64,000 nt of DNA from Rattus norvegicus. Taxonomy: Eukaryota; Chordata; Mammalia; Rodentia; Muridae. The notes below the pieces were generated by a model, which worked only from the letters and a program-made list of their open reading frames with translations, was not told the DNA's origin and did not search any database. Made by a program: the position numbers and the translations under genes. The stretch covers positions 71,168,924-71,232,923 of the forward strand of contig NC_086024.1 of the NCBI RefSeq assembly GCF_036323735.1, in the 5' to 3' direction. Positions 34,818 to 45,320 of the stretch are shown here, one piece after another. Position 1 is the first letter of the stretch, and each line of letters starts with the position of its first letter.

Positions 34818-35325
34818 CACCAAGAAATGCTTGCTGACAGGAGTCAGATATGGGTGTCTTCTGAGAGGCTCTAATACAGCCCTACTGCTACAGATGAGGA
34901 TGTTTGCAGCTAACCATTGGACTGAACAAAGGGACCCCCCAAAAAAAGAGGAGTTAGAGAAAAGTCTGAAGGAACTGAAAGAGTTTGCAACTCCACAGGA
35001 AGAACAACAATATCAACCAACTAGACCGCACCAGAGCTCCCACGGACTAAACTACCAATGAATGAGTACACATGGAGGGACCCATGACTCCAGCTAGATA
35101 TGAAGTAGAGGGTGGCCTTTTCTAGCATCAATAGGACAAAAAGCCCTTGGTCCTGAGAAGGCTTGTTTTCCCAATGTAGGGAGATGTCATGGCATTCAGG
35201 TGGGAGTGGGTAGGTTGGTGGGAGCATCCTCAGTGAAGCAGGGGGAGTGAGGAGGGTATATGGAGACAGAGTAAAGGGGATAACATTTGAAATTTAAAGA
35301 CATAAAATATCCAAGAAAAATAAAA
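34818..35325 (+). mobile_element. Lx-type L1 3' UTR, sense, 5'-truncated
   Basis: Sense-strand Lx 3' UTR: 'tcttctgagaggctctaata', 'cagctaaccattggactga', 'ccaatgaatgagtacacatg', then a G-rich tract and an AATAAA-rich tail at about 35305-35330. There is no ORF2. Confidence 0.8.
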
Positions 35326-35751
35326 TTTAAAAAATAAAAAAGAAACCAATAAAAGGAAAAGTAAACACTAGACCTTGTGTTTTATTTTTCTACATTTTAA
35401 GGAAAAATATATTACAGCTTGGCTCATATTGTACTTCTGTGAGAAGTAGTAAAAGAGACCCGACTGGAAACATTTGTGTATTTTAAGAACAGTGGATGAA
35501 ATTCAAATATGTGGAATGAACTTCTCAGAAAATGAGGGTTTAGTGAGAAGCAACAGTTAGAGAAGAAATGCATCACTCACTGTCAATTAAGATAGAAATT
35601 TCTCCCTTCATTCATTACTCTTGTTTCCACGTTTTAGTCTTAAGAATGGTCAGTCAGCAAAATTAATCACTTAGTGGGAGAAGTAAGCAAGATGAAAGAT
35701 AACCATGCCAAAGAAGCACTCTCCATTTCCTAGTTTTAAGAAGAGATGCTT
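35326..35751. other. Unassigned AT-rich DNA
   Basis: No element or gene recognised between two sense-strand L1 tails. Confidence 0.4.
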
Positions 35752-36137
35752 GCCCCCGTTGAAGGAATCAGAGAAAGAACTGGAAGAGCTTGAAGGGGCT
35801 CGAGACCCCAAAAGTACAACAATGTCAAGCAACCAGAGCTTCCAGGGACTAAGCCACTACCTAAATACTATACATGGACTGACCCTGGACTCTGACCCCA
35901 TAGGTAGCAATGAATATCCTAGTAAGAGCACCAGTGGAAGGGGAAGCCCTGGGTCCTGCTAAGACTGAACCCCCAGTGAACTAGACTATGGGGGGAGGGC
36001 GGCAATGGGGGGTGGGTTGGGAGGGGGACACCCATAAGGAAGGGGAGGGGGGAGGGGGATGTTTGCCCGGAAACCGGGAAAGGGAATAACACTTGAAATG
36101 TATATAAGAAATACTCAAGTTAATAAAAAAAAAAAAC
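35752..36137 (+). mobile_element. Young L1 3' end, sense, 5'-truncated (~385 bp)
   Basis: It begins inside the rat L1 3' UTR at 'ccgttgaaggaatcagag' and runs through 'ctaagccactacctaaa', a long G-rich tract (35985-36060) and 'gaaatactcaagttaataa' to an A tail. It is close in sequence to the tails at 51632 and 55593, so it is a recent insertion. The duplication was not resolved. Confidence 0.93.
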
Positions 36138-36907
36138 TAGAAAAGGGACCATAAAAGACAAAGTCTGGATGGTTTACATGACATTTACAGAGAAAGGGAA
36201 CTACTTGAGGGCTGTTGGTTAGCAGGAGAGTGAAAAAGCCTGGGAGAGGTGAGTTGAAAAGGCTTATTAATAAATACAAAATATGTAAAAAAGTCACAAC
36301 AGAACCATTTACTTTCTATGCTAATTAAAATATAACTTGGAAAAACTTCATAATAAAATAAAAAGAAACTGAAAAAAAAAAGACACAGGGAAAGTCATAG
36401 TCCCTAGGGGCAAAGCATCAAAGACCCACTTCCTCCAGTTAGGCCCTCTTCTTTACTCCTATCCCGGTTATATCATCCTATAACGAATTTACCAAGACAA
36501 CATTCTGTTTGTGGGGTTATAGCCTTTGTGCCCACATTATAGAAGGTGCATGTTTTATTAATCTCATAGGTTTTCCTGAGTCCACTCAAATTGACAAGAT
36601 TAATAAATATCACAACAGCTTAAACCAGAATGGGGCTGAGCTGCTGTCTCCTTTCCCATCTCCTTTTAGCCCTACTTAGTAGGTTTTGGACTGAATTACT
36701 CACTAATGAAGTAAGATAGGCTCTTGCTTAATTAAAAAAGAAAATTGTTATGGAAATATTTTTGTAGTTGTACAGAGAACATTACAGTGGATTCCATATA
36801 CCTCTCACCCAGCTTGAACAATTGCCATGTTTATGTTATTGTATTTGTTTCCTTCTTTTTCCCCTTTAGCTTGCCTTAGCAAATCTGAGACATTGTATTG
36901 GTTTATC
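36138..36907. other. Mostly unassigned; possible old repeat at 36400-36630
   Basis: The text 'agacccacttcctccagtta' followed by 'ggccctcttc' resembles the antisense tail of a common rodent repeat. The rest shows nothing recognisable. Confidence 0.35.
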
Positions 36908-37226
36908 TGTAGCAGGAAAGGCAGGGCTATCTTTATGTAAACTCTGGGGGCACTGCAGCTGCCAAAGCATCTCCTCCTGTAAGAGGACCTAATTGAGAAT
37001 TGCCTATGACACCAGCATTCCTGTTGAGGACCTAATTGAGAACTGCCTGAGAGAGCAAGGATTGCTGGTGCAAACAGTGCCAGCCAATCAGGAACTGCTG
37101 TTTAGAATAGCTACTTTCTTGGAACCAATGGGGGCATGAGTGGAGGGTATTAAAGGAACTTGCAGCAGTGCTCAGATGAGCTTGCTGCTGCTTTTCTCAC
37201 CTGCAAAAAAAAAAAAAAAAAAAAAA
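36908..37226 (+). mobile_element. LTR-like element, family B, copy 1, ending in an A run
   Basis: It starts with 'tgtagcaggaaaggcaggg' and contains 'gagcaaggattgctggtgca', both shared with the antisense copy at 53815-53952. A CCAAT box ('gccaatcagg'), a TATA-like 'gtattaaagg' near 37149 and a downstream GCTG-rich leader look like an LTR promoter. There is an internal direct repeat 'gaggacctaattgagaa' (about 36982 and 37025). It is followed by about 22 As (37205-37226), which is odd for an LTR. Confidence 0.5.
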
Positions 37227-37780
37227 GAGATGCTTGAAGAAACTCATCTGAAATATATGTCATAAAGTAATAATCTCATTTCTGAAATAAGACTTGATAG
37301 TGTAACATAGAATGACCACTTATTAAAATCACTATTTATAAAAGTAATGGAAACAATAAAGTTTTCAAGAGATTAAGACTTTTTGCAAGCACATTTTAAA
37401 GAAGCATGAAATGGCAAAAATGATGTTTTACTGACATTTGAAAGGTACACTTGTTCATCTCTCCTGAATTTGGATAGTTTTAACTTCCTGAAAACGTTTC
37501 CTTTTCATGTGAAAAACATAAAATATGTCTCACTGTGAATTGTTATAAAAAAAGTATTAAATTATTAATATAAAATTCTAACTAGAACATGTCTTTATCA
37601 TTTTAAATGGCATATATTAAATTTAAGTCATAGTTATAAGCTTTATTATGAGAACCTTTGAAGTATATATGATGTGTTTTATCACTTTCAACCTGTGATT
37701 GCCTCCCTGGATCCTCTTCTATGTCTTGGAGGTCCCATTCCTCTTTCCTGCTATTTCTTCTTTTTATTATTTTTTAAAGT
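37227..37780. other. Unassigned AT-rich DNA
   Basis: Nothing recognisable; it lies between the family-B LTR and the large inverted repeat. Confidence 0.4.
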
Positions 37781-38757
37781 ACTTGTTTTCTGAGGGGACA
37801 GGTTCGATGAATTTTACAAAATCTTAAATGGGGTCAGAGTGAAATTTTTTTTGTAAAAATATGAACATTTTACCAGTGAGGAAAATATCTCTACTTCCTC
37901 CAGTGTACCTTAAGTCTGTATAGATATGACTGGAAAAATGAGGTCCCAGGACTCCCCCGTTTTTACCACTTTTGTGAGGTTTCCATTAAAGATGATATAT
38001 TGGACCTATGTTTATGCCAATAGAAAGCCTTTGTTAATTGGCCAGTGACTACCCTGAGTAGTCATGACCTTCCTACAGTTCCGAGTCTTTCTAAACAATG
38101 TAAGCACAAAAACTACATCCTGGTTTGACATGCCTCAGTTATCAAGAACAATTAACCAGAAGCAGAATTATGAAAGCAAAAAAGTAAATACATTTAAGGA
38201 TGTTCCCAGAACTATAAACTTGGATGGATTAGGTCTTTGTTCTCATTTTGAAAGGTGTTGCTGCTTACATGCTGGATTCCAAAATATGAAAGGTCCTTCC
38301 ATCATGGGGCACGTTGTGCTAAGGTCTGGGGCATACTAATTTCTGGAGGCCTGTTACATAATTATATGTCAATAATTACTTAGTAAAGTATGACTCTCCA
38401 TGGACCCTTCCCCATAATCTATAACAAAATATCGACAGACTGAAAGTTGTTAAAATCCTGTGCCAGTTAGTGCTACTGCTACAAGATTTTTATTGTTAGA
38501 GTGATGTCGTAGTCTAATGACAGAATTTTCATTCATCCCCTACTCTTATATCTTTATACCTCACAAAAATGGTAAAAACGGGGGAGTCCTGGGACCTCAT
38601 TTTCCCAGTCATATCTATACAGACTTAAGGTACACTGGAGGAAGTAGAGATATTTTCCTCACTGGTAAAATGTTCATATTTTTACAAATAAAATTTCACT
38701 CCAACCCCATTTAAGATTTTGTAACATTCATTGAGCCTGTCCCCTCAGAAAACAAGT
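37781..38757. repeat. Large inverted repeat: two ~200-bp arms, 577-bp spacer
   Basis: The left arm 37781-37980 ('acttgttttctgagggg' ... 'ttttgtgaggt') and the right arm 38558-38757 ('acctcacaaaa' ... 'cccctcagaaaacaagt') are reverse complements across their whole length with only about a dozen mismatches or small gaps. Shared internal text includes 'cttcctccagtgtacctt' and its complement. The spacer 37981-38557 shows no recognised transposon. The right arm ends 14 bp before an L1 tail. Confidence 0.92.
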
Positions 38758-38768
38758 TTCTTTTTAAA

Positions 38769-38774
38769 TTGTAT

Positions 38775-38825
<51 letters not shown>

Positions 38826-39236
38826 TTCTCTTTATATCCCATTCACTGCCTCCTCTCTCCCACCCCTCCCACAATCCTCCCATCCATCTCCTCTCATCTT
38901 CTCCTCCGAGAAGTCCCCTCCCCCACCAGCGCCCTGTATTGCCAAACCCAGACAAATCAAATTCCTGCAGGGCTAGGCTCATCCTCTCCCACTGAAGCCA
39001 GAGAAGGCAGCCCAGCTAGAAGAGACAGGCAACAGCTGTTAGGATAGTCCTCTAGTCCTCACTCCAGTTGTTTGGGAACCATGTGAAGACAAAGCTACGC
39101 ATATACTGCATATGTGTGTGGAGACCTTGGTCCAGCCTGTGTATGCTTTTGGTTGATAGTTCAGTCTCTGAGAGCCACAAAGATCCAATTTAGTTGCCTC
39201 TGTTGATCTTCCTATGGGGCTCCTATTCCTTTCCGA
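38769..39236 (-). mobile_element. Lx-type L1 3' portion, antisense, with TTTA tail
   Basis: The left end is a (TTTA)n run at 38772-38827, the tail of an antisense L1. The body is antisense Lx 3' UTR, with 'cctgtgtatgcttttggttg' and 'agttcagtctctgagagcc'. It ends abruptly at 39236 where the sequence reverses orientation. Confidence 0.75.
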
Positions 39237-39532
39237 GAGAGCAGTGGAACAATAGAGACATCAACCCACCCACAAAATATTTGACTCAAAATTTATCCTG
39301 TCTACATGAATTATAGGGACTGGGGATGGAGCAAAGACTGAGGGAATGACCAACCAATAATCGACCCAATTTGAGACTCATCCCATGGGCAAGCACCAAT
39401 TCCTGACACTACTAAAACTCTGTTACGCTTGTAGAAAGGAGTCTAGCATGGCTGTCCTCTGAGAGGCTCCAACCAGCAGTTGAATCATACAGATGCAGAC
39501 ACCCACAGCCAAAGAGTACATGAAGCTTGAGG
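39237..39532 (+). mobile_element. Inverted 5' part of the same Lx L1 (twin-priming type)
   Basis: Sense-strand Lx text follows directly: 'cagtggaacaatagagacat', 'gactgagggaatgaccaacc', 'tgtcctctgagaggctcc', 'agtacatgaagcttgagg'. In an ordinary Lx this text lies just 5' of the region present at 38769-39236, so the two pieces are adjacent parts of one element with the 5' part flipped. Confidence 0.65.
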
Positions 39533-39539
39533 ACTCCTC

Positions 39540-39920
39540 TTCCCCCCTTTTTTATTGGTTATTTTATTTATTTATCTATTAGATGTTATTCCCTTTCCCA
39601 GTTAATTCTATCTTCTCCCCTGTTCTCCCTGCTTCAATGAGGGTGCTCTTCTACCCACAAATCTCCTCCCACCTCAACGCCCTAGCATTCCCTTGCACTG
39701 GGTCACCCAAGCCTTCACAGGACTAAAGGACTTCCCTCCCATTGATGCCAGCTAAGGCAATGCTCTTCTACATATGCAGCTGGAGCCATGGGTCCTTCCA
39801 TGTGTAGTCCCTGGGAGGTCTGGGTGGGGGTGGGGGTGGTTGGTTGATATTGTTGTTCTTCCTGTGGGGACTCTTATCTCTTATATTCTTTCTGTTCTCT
39901 TTTCTGTGATATTCACCTTA
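39540..39920 (-). mobile_element. Lx-type L1 3' end, antisense
   Basis: T-rich tail with 'attggttattttatttatt', then C-rich tract, 'gccttcacaggactaaagg', and 'ctggagccatgggtccttc'. Truncated on its 5' side. Confidence 0.78.
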
Positions 39921-40154
39921 AAGTGGGTGGTAGAGATAGTTTGATTTTGAGCATTCAAACATCTCAGCAGTTTGACAAGTTATGACTCTAAGATGTGACC
40001 ATGAACAAAAGAAAAGTAGATTTTCTAACCTAAGGTTCTCATAGCACTAATATACAGATATAAAAATAATTATTTCAAAAGAAAATTGGTTTATATAGCC
40101 TGTTCATTTTCACAAACAGCAGTAGTTTTATACTATGAAACAAGACCGCTTTAA

Positions 40155-40605
40155 CATTTATAGGGTTTTGAACCAAGGACCTCTCCTTCCATTGATGCTC
40201 AACAAGGCCATCCTGTGCTAAATATGCAGCTGGAGTCATGGGTTGCTCTGCGTGTACTCTTTGGTTAGTGGTTTAGTCCCTAGGAGCTCTGGGGCATCTG
40301 GTTGGTTGAAATTGTTGTTCTTCTTATGGGGTTGCAAACCCCTTCAACTCCTTTAGTCCTTTCTGTAACTACTCCATTGAGGACCCAATATTCAATCCAA
40401 TGGTTGGTTGCGAGCATCTGCCTCTATATTTGTCAGGCTCTGACAGAGCCTCTCAGGAGACAGCTATATCAAACTCCTGTCAGCAAGCCCTTCTTAGCAT
40501 CAGAAATAGTGACTGCATTTGGTGGCTCTATATGGGATATATCCCCAGATGGGGCCGTCTGTGAATTGTATCCTAGGTATTCCAAGCTTTTGAAGCCTGA
40601 ACAAT
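40155..40605 (-). mobile_element. Lx-type L1 3' UTR fragment, antisense, no tail
   Basis: Antisense 3' UTR text 'cagctggagtcatgggttgc', 'ggttagtggtttagtccc' and 'cagagcctctcaggagac'. The tail end is missing; the neighbour at 39540-39920 carries the tail and could be the same copy split by about 235 bp. Confidence 0.72.
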
Positions 40606-41271
40606 TTTAAATATGTTAAATAGTTAACTACTTTGAAAAACTTTTAAATTCATGTATTTTTAATATTTTCCCACAAGTGTATATTTTTGTAAAAATTGAC
40701 ACATGAAATGCAGAAATACTGCATGTAACACAGACTTAGGAGTAATTGGACTCTAACACTGAAATGTTGTGAAAGGTCAACGTAGTAGATAAAACACGAA
40801 TCAAAACATAATTGAATTTATAATGAACTTGAGAGATGACACTTAAATGAGTATTATTAAAGGAGTCTATAAGCAGTGAGAACTAGTTGATCTACCAATC
40901 TGAGCCTATAATTACAAATGAAGAGATTCTATTATAACAATGAAAGGAATTAACGATTATTTTCACTTCAGAAAGTAGAACTTCAAATGTAGAGTAAGAG
41001 TATCACCATCAGGACCTGTGTTCATTATAGGAATCCAAAGATTGGGAAATCGGTTAAGATATAAAAACGACTTGATGCGCCTGACATTACTTTACCTTTT
41101 GTTGTGAATTGGTTTGCTTGTTGCTCTTTCTCTTTTGTTGTTGTTGGGTTTTTTTCCCAGAAGAACCATTACTCATTGTTGCAATAGGTAGTCTGCATTT
41201 ATAACTTGTTAGATTTTTTCAGAATAGAGAGAGATATAGGCACTAAGTCAAATGACAAAACATACAACCTT
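40606..41271. other. Unassigned AT-rich DNA
   Basis: No gene or element recognised. A short GTT-rich run lies near 41120-41150. Confidence 0.4.
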
Positions 41272-41286
41272 AAAAATCTTACTGCC

Positions 41287-41379
41287 GGGGCTGGGGATTT
41301 AGCTCAGTGGTAGAGCACTTACCTAGGAAGCGCAAGGCCCTGGGTTCGGTCCCCAGCTCCGAAAAAAAAAGAACAAAAA
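41287..41379 (+). mobile_element. ID SINE with 15-bp target-site duplication
   Basis: A complete ID: 'ggggctggggatttagctca' to 'cccagctccg', then an A-rich tail. Flanked by 'aaaaatcttactgcc' at 41272-41286 and 41380-41394. The nick context 'CCTT/AAAAA' is the same as for the ID at 15340. Confidence 0.95.
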
Positions 41380-41394
41380 AAAAATCTTACTGCC

Positions 41395-42450
41395 GAATGC
41401 AAACCCTGCTTCATATTTCATTACAGAACTCAGTGAATAAAACATATTTGAGAGCTGGGCAATAAGGAAAATTGTATTTAAATGAGAACAAAAGACATTG
41501 GTGTGGAATTGATGTGATCATGCCACAACTGATGAGTTATAACTAATGACATGCTCTAGTGCTCATGAAGCAAATCTGGGCATGGGAATTAGAGGGCTTT
41601 GTAGGGCAGAAAGATTGCAGAACTGTAGGAGTGTGCCTGCAGTAGTAACAGTGAATAATGGAGAATAGTCTGCTTCCTCAGCAATGGGCATACTGGTGAC
41701 ACGCTATTAAATATACAACTTAAAGGTAATAAAATCAAGCCCACTTAGGCGTAAGGAAATATGCTATTCTGATATACACAGTCAAATTGATCAGATAGCC
41801 AGCAGATGGATAACTGTGGAAATTCGACTCAGATCTTATTTCAATTCCTCACATACAGTGCTGAAGGACAGAAAATATATATGGATTTTTGTAGCAATAA
41901 CCAGGCTTGCTTGAATCATAAATTTTAAATGCTTAACTATTGACATTTATTGTTGTCTCTCTGTATTATAGTAAGCTCTCTGAGGACAAAATTTATTTGT
42001 TTTTAAATTAGTCTATGGGTCTTATACTATACTTACTAATATAGAGCATCGTGTTCATGATATTTTGACATTATAAGTACACAGAGGCTGAAGAAAGATA
42101 AGTGAGAAAACAGTTTAGATATGAAGGTAGCTGGAGCATTAAAACAGTACCAACATATATACATGACATGTGTATGTGACAATGGGTACCTGTACTATAA
42201 CAAACATGTATTGGTCCAAGGACCACTTTTAGGAGTGAATTATCTTCTCCCCCCTTATGGAGATAAATTCTATCTTTTTATATTTTTGTTTTTCGGGTTT
42301 TTGTTTTGTTTTGTTTTCTGCCACTTTGCACACAACAGGCAACTTAGACTGTCTTTCATTCGGAATGCTGGAACTAGAATTGAATGGTTCTACATCAAGA
42401 TATTTTGTGAGGGCTCTGAGCATTTAATTCACCTTTTAAGGCCTGCTAGA
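41395..42450. other. Unassigned DNA
   Basis: No convincing gene. A 110-codon frame at 42121-42453 runs through low-complexity T-rich sequence and into the adjacent L1 tail; it is probably chance. Confidence 0.4.
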
Positions 42451-42454
42451 TAAA

Positions 42455-43192
42455 ACTTCTTTATTGGATATTTTCTTTCTTTACATTTCAAATCTTATCC
42501 CCTTTCTCAGTTTCCAATCCAGAAATCTTGCAACACTGCCTCCATGAGGGTGTTCTCCCACCCACCCACCTACTCACTCCTGCTTCCCTGCCCTGTTATT
42601 CCACTACACTGGTGTAGGGGCAACAAGCCTTCAGAGGACCAAAGGGCCTCTCCTCTCATTGATGCCTTACAAGGCCATCCTCTGCTACATATGCAGTTAG
42701 AGTCATGGGTGGCTCCATGAGTACCCTTTGGATTAGTACCTGGGAGCTCTGGGGTGTTTGGTTGGTTGATATTGTAGTTCTTCCTATGGGATTGCAAACC
42801 CCCTCAGTTACCTCAGGCATTTCTCTAACCCCTCCATTGGGGACCTCGTTCTCAGTCCAATGGTTGGCAGCAAGCATCTTCCACTGTATTTGTCAGGCTC
42901 TGGCAGAACATCTCAGGACACTGCCATATCATAATCCTGTCAACATGCACCTCCTGGCGTCTTCAATAGTGACTGAGTTTAGTGATAGATACCAATGTGT
43001 GGCAGTCTCTGGATTTTGTTCCTTCTAAGAAATTGTATGTTGTCTGTGAATTGTATCTTGGGTACTCCCAGCTTTTGGAGTAATATCAATTTATTAATGA
43101 GTATATATCATGTGTGTTCTTTTCTGATTGGGGTACCTCAATCGGGATGATATTTTCTAGTTCCATCCATTTGCCTAAGAATTCCATTAAGT
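42455..43192 (-). mobile_element. Lx-type L1 3' UTR and ORF2 end, antisense
   Basis: Tail 'ttattggatattttctttc', C-rich tract, 3' UTR blocks ('gcagttagagtcatgggtgg', 'aatggttggcagcaagcatc'), then the antisense ORF2 end 'tgatattttctagttccatc'. A younger L1 tail enters at its right end. Confidence 0.8.
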
Positions 43193-43411
43193 CATTTTTT
43201 TTACTAGATAGTTTTTTATTTACACTTCAAATGTTATTCCCTTTCCTGGTTTCCTGGACATAAGACCCCATTCCTATCCCCCTCCCCTTCTTCTATAAGG
43301 GTGTTTCCCTCCCAATCCAGCCCCTTTCCTGCCCCCTCCGATATTCCCCTACACTGGGGTTCAACCTTGGCAGGTCCAAGGGCTTCTCCTTCCATTGGTG
43401 CCTAACAGAAA
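43193..43411 (-). mobile_element. L1 3' end inserted behind/within the Lx copy
   Basis: A second antisense tail: 'tttttatttacacttcaaat', 'tattccctttcctggtttcc', C-rich tract, 'tccattggtgcctaac'. Its position directly after ORF2-end text of the previous copy suggests nesting. Confidence 0.75.
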
Positions 43412-43424
43412 ATAGTAATCATTC

Positions 43425-43490
43425 TTTTTAACATCGCTTAACATCAATGGACTCATTTCTCCAATAAAAAGACATGGACTAAATAGATAT
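43425..43490 (+). mobile_element. Short L1 ORF2 fragment, sense
   Basis: The text 'acatcaatggactcatttct' followed by 'ccaataaaaagacatgg' corresponds to sense-strand sequence near the start of L1 ORF2. About 65 bp only. Confidence 0.5.
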
Positions 43491-43519
43491 GATTTTTACC
43501 TGCTAAGCCATCTCACTAG

Positions 43520-44527
43520 CATCTTGTATTTCTGACATAGATATCTGTTTTTGCTTCTAAGATAAACTAGTGGAGTTAATCTATATCTACTCATTTTTGT
43601 TGACAGTAAAGCATAACAACCTGATTTAAAATATTAATTTGGTCCTGTTTGTATGCTACCTTCCTACTTAATACAATGATAAGCAAAAATGTGATAGCAA
43701 GCCACAGAAGGCCCTTACAACTCGGTGCTGCAGACTTCTGATCCATGGTAGTGTTTATGTGCTCAGACCTACTCTGAAAAACACTTGGACACTGTTTTTA
43801 AGATGGTCTGAAAGTATAACAGTAAACTTGGACCTCAGGTATTCAGGCATTCTTTGTGTTAAATCAACAGGTATAAAATTACTAAAACTTCAATGAAACG
43901 ACTCTTGTCTTTTCTTTTCTCCATTCTGCTCTCCTATCTTTATCCTTTTACTATTACTCATTAATTTTTCTTTCATGTGGGCAATTATGACATATATAAC
44001 AAGTGCCTCAAATGCACATCTTACCTATAAAACTATAATCAAAACACGATTTATTGTATGATATTAAATCTTAATATTTATATTTATGAACAGTATGAGA
44101 AATTAACTTTCCAGAATTATGTTAAAAATAGTGTGTAATTTGTATACATTAATGACTCAGCTTGATGATATTATGCTATTAACAAAATTAATGACTTTAA
44201 GTTATAATTTAATACACTTTGCTTAATAAAAAGAACATATAATTATTGAATATATACAAATCTTGCTTTCACAATTTTTACTGCTAACTCATAACTTTTG
44301 TATCAGTATTTTCTCTTTGATAGAAGCATGTTAGCCTTTTCATCTATTGTAATGGAAATTGTTTACTTGAATTTCAGAGAACAAAAAGATAAACATCTTT
44401 ATTACTTTAGTATCTTTTTCTTTTCCCTTGATACTGATATTTATAATTTACCAAAGAAATCCTTTGAGGTTGAACACTATCATAACTCCGAAAATGATGA
44501 ATGAAAGGGAGATGAGACAATAGAAAT
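43520..44527. other. Unassigned AT-rich DNA
   Basis: No recognisable gene or element. Confidence 0.4.
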
Positions 44528-45320
44528 CATTTCTTGGCACCAGCAATAGTGTTTGGTTTTGATGTCTGCATATGAAATGAATCCCTAAGTGGGGCAATCT
44601 CTGGATGGTCTTTCTTTCAGCCTCTGCTCTATTCTTTGTCCCTGTCTTTTCTTTAGTCAGAAGCAATTCTAGGTTAATATTTTTAAGATGTGTGGGTGAT
44701 CCCATCCCTCAACCAGGGGCTATGCCTAAACACTAGATATAATCTCTACAGGTTCTCTCCCCGCTTTGTTGTATATTTCAGCTAATGTCTTCCCTGATGG
44801 GAAGCTCTTGCTTTCCTGGCATCTGGGACATTCTGGTGGCTATCCCCACTTCCCCATCCCCCACTGCTATACAACTTTGTTCAATTTCCTGACCCTCTGT
44901 ACATCTATCCTGTCTCCTCCCAAACTTGATCCTGCCCCCCCCTTTAAGCTCTTCCTTGTCTCTCCCTTCCAGTTTCCTTCCTCCTTCTACCTTCCATGAT
45001 TATTTTGTTCCCCCTTCTCAGGAGTACTGGAGTAGCCACACTTTGGTCTTCCTTCTTCTTAAGCTTCATATGGTCTGTGAGTTGTATCATGGAAATTCCA
45101 AGCTTATTTCCTGATATCCACTTATCAGTGAGTATGTACCATGTGTGTTGTTTTGTTACTGGGTTACCTTACTCAGGATGATATTTTCTAGTTCCATCCA
45201 TTTGCCTTCAAATTTCATGATGTCATTGCTTTTAATAACTGAGGTGTACTTCATTGTGTATATGTACCATATTTTCTGTATCCATTCTTCTGTTGAGAGA
45301 CATCTGGGTTGTTTACAAAA
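44528..45320 (-). mobile_element. Lx-type L1: 3' UTR 5' part and ORF2 end, antisense, no tail
   Basis: Antisense Lx blocks 'tggcaccagcaatagtgttt', 'ctacaggttctctccccgc', 'gattattttgttccccctt', then the ORF2 end 'aggatgatattttctagttc' and 'ccatattttctgtatccatt'. The 3' terminal part is missing. Confidence 0.8.

Noticed and set aside
38772..38827. (TTTA)n run as an independent microsatellite
   Set aside because: Its position at the 3' end of an antisense L1 makes it the reverse complement of an L1 A-rich tail.
42121..42453. A 110-codon open frame
   Set aside because: It crosses T-rich low-complexity DNA and runs into an L1 tail; no domain or signal supports a gene.
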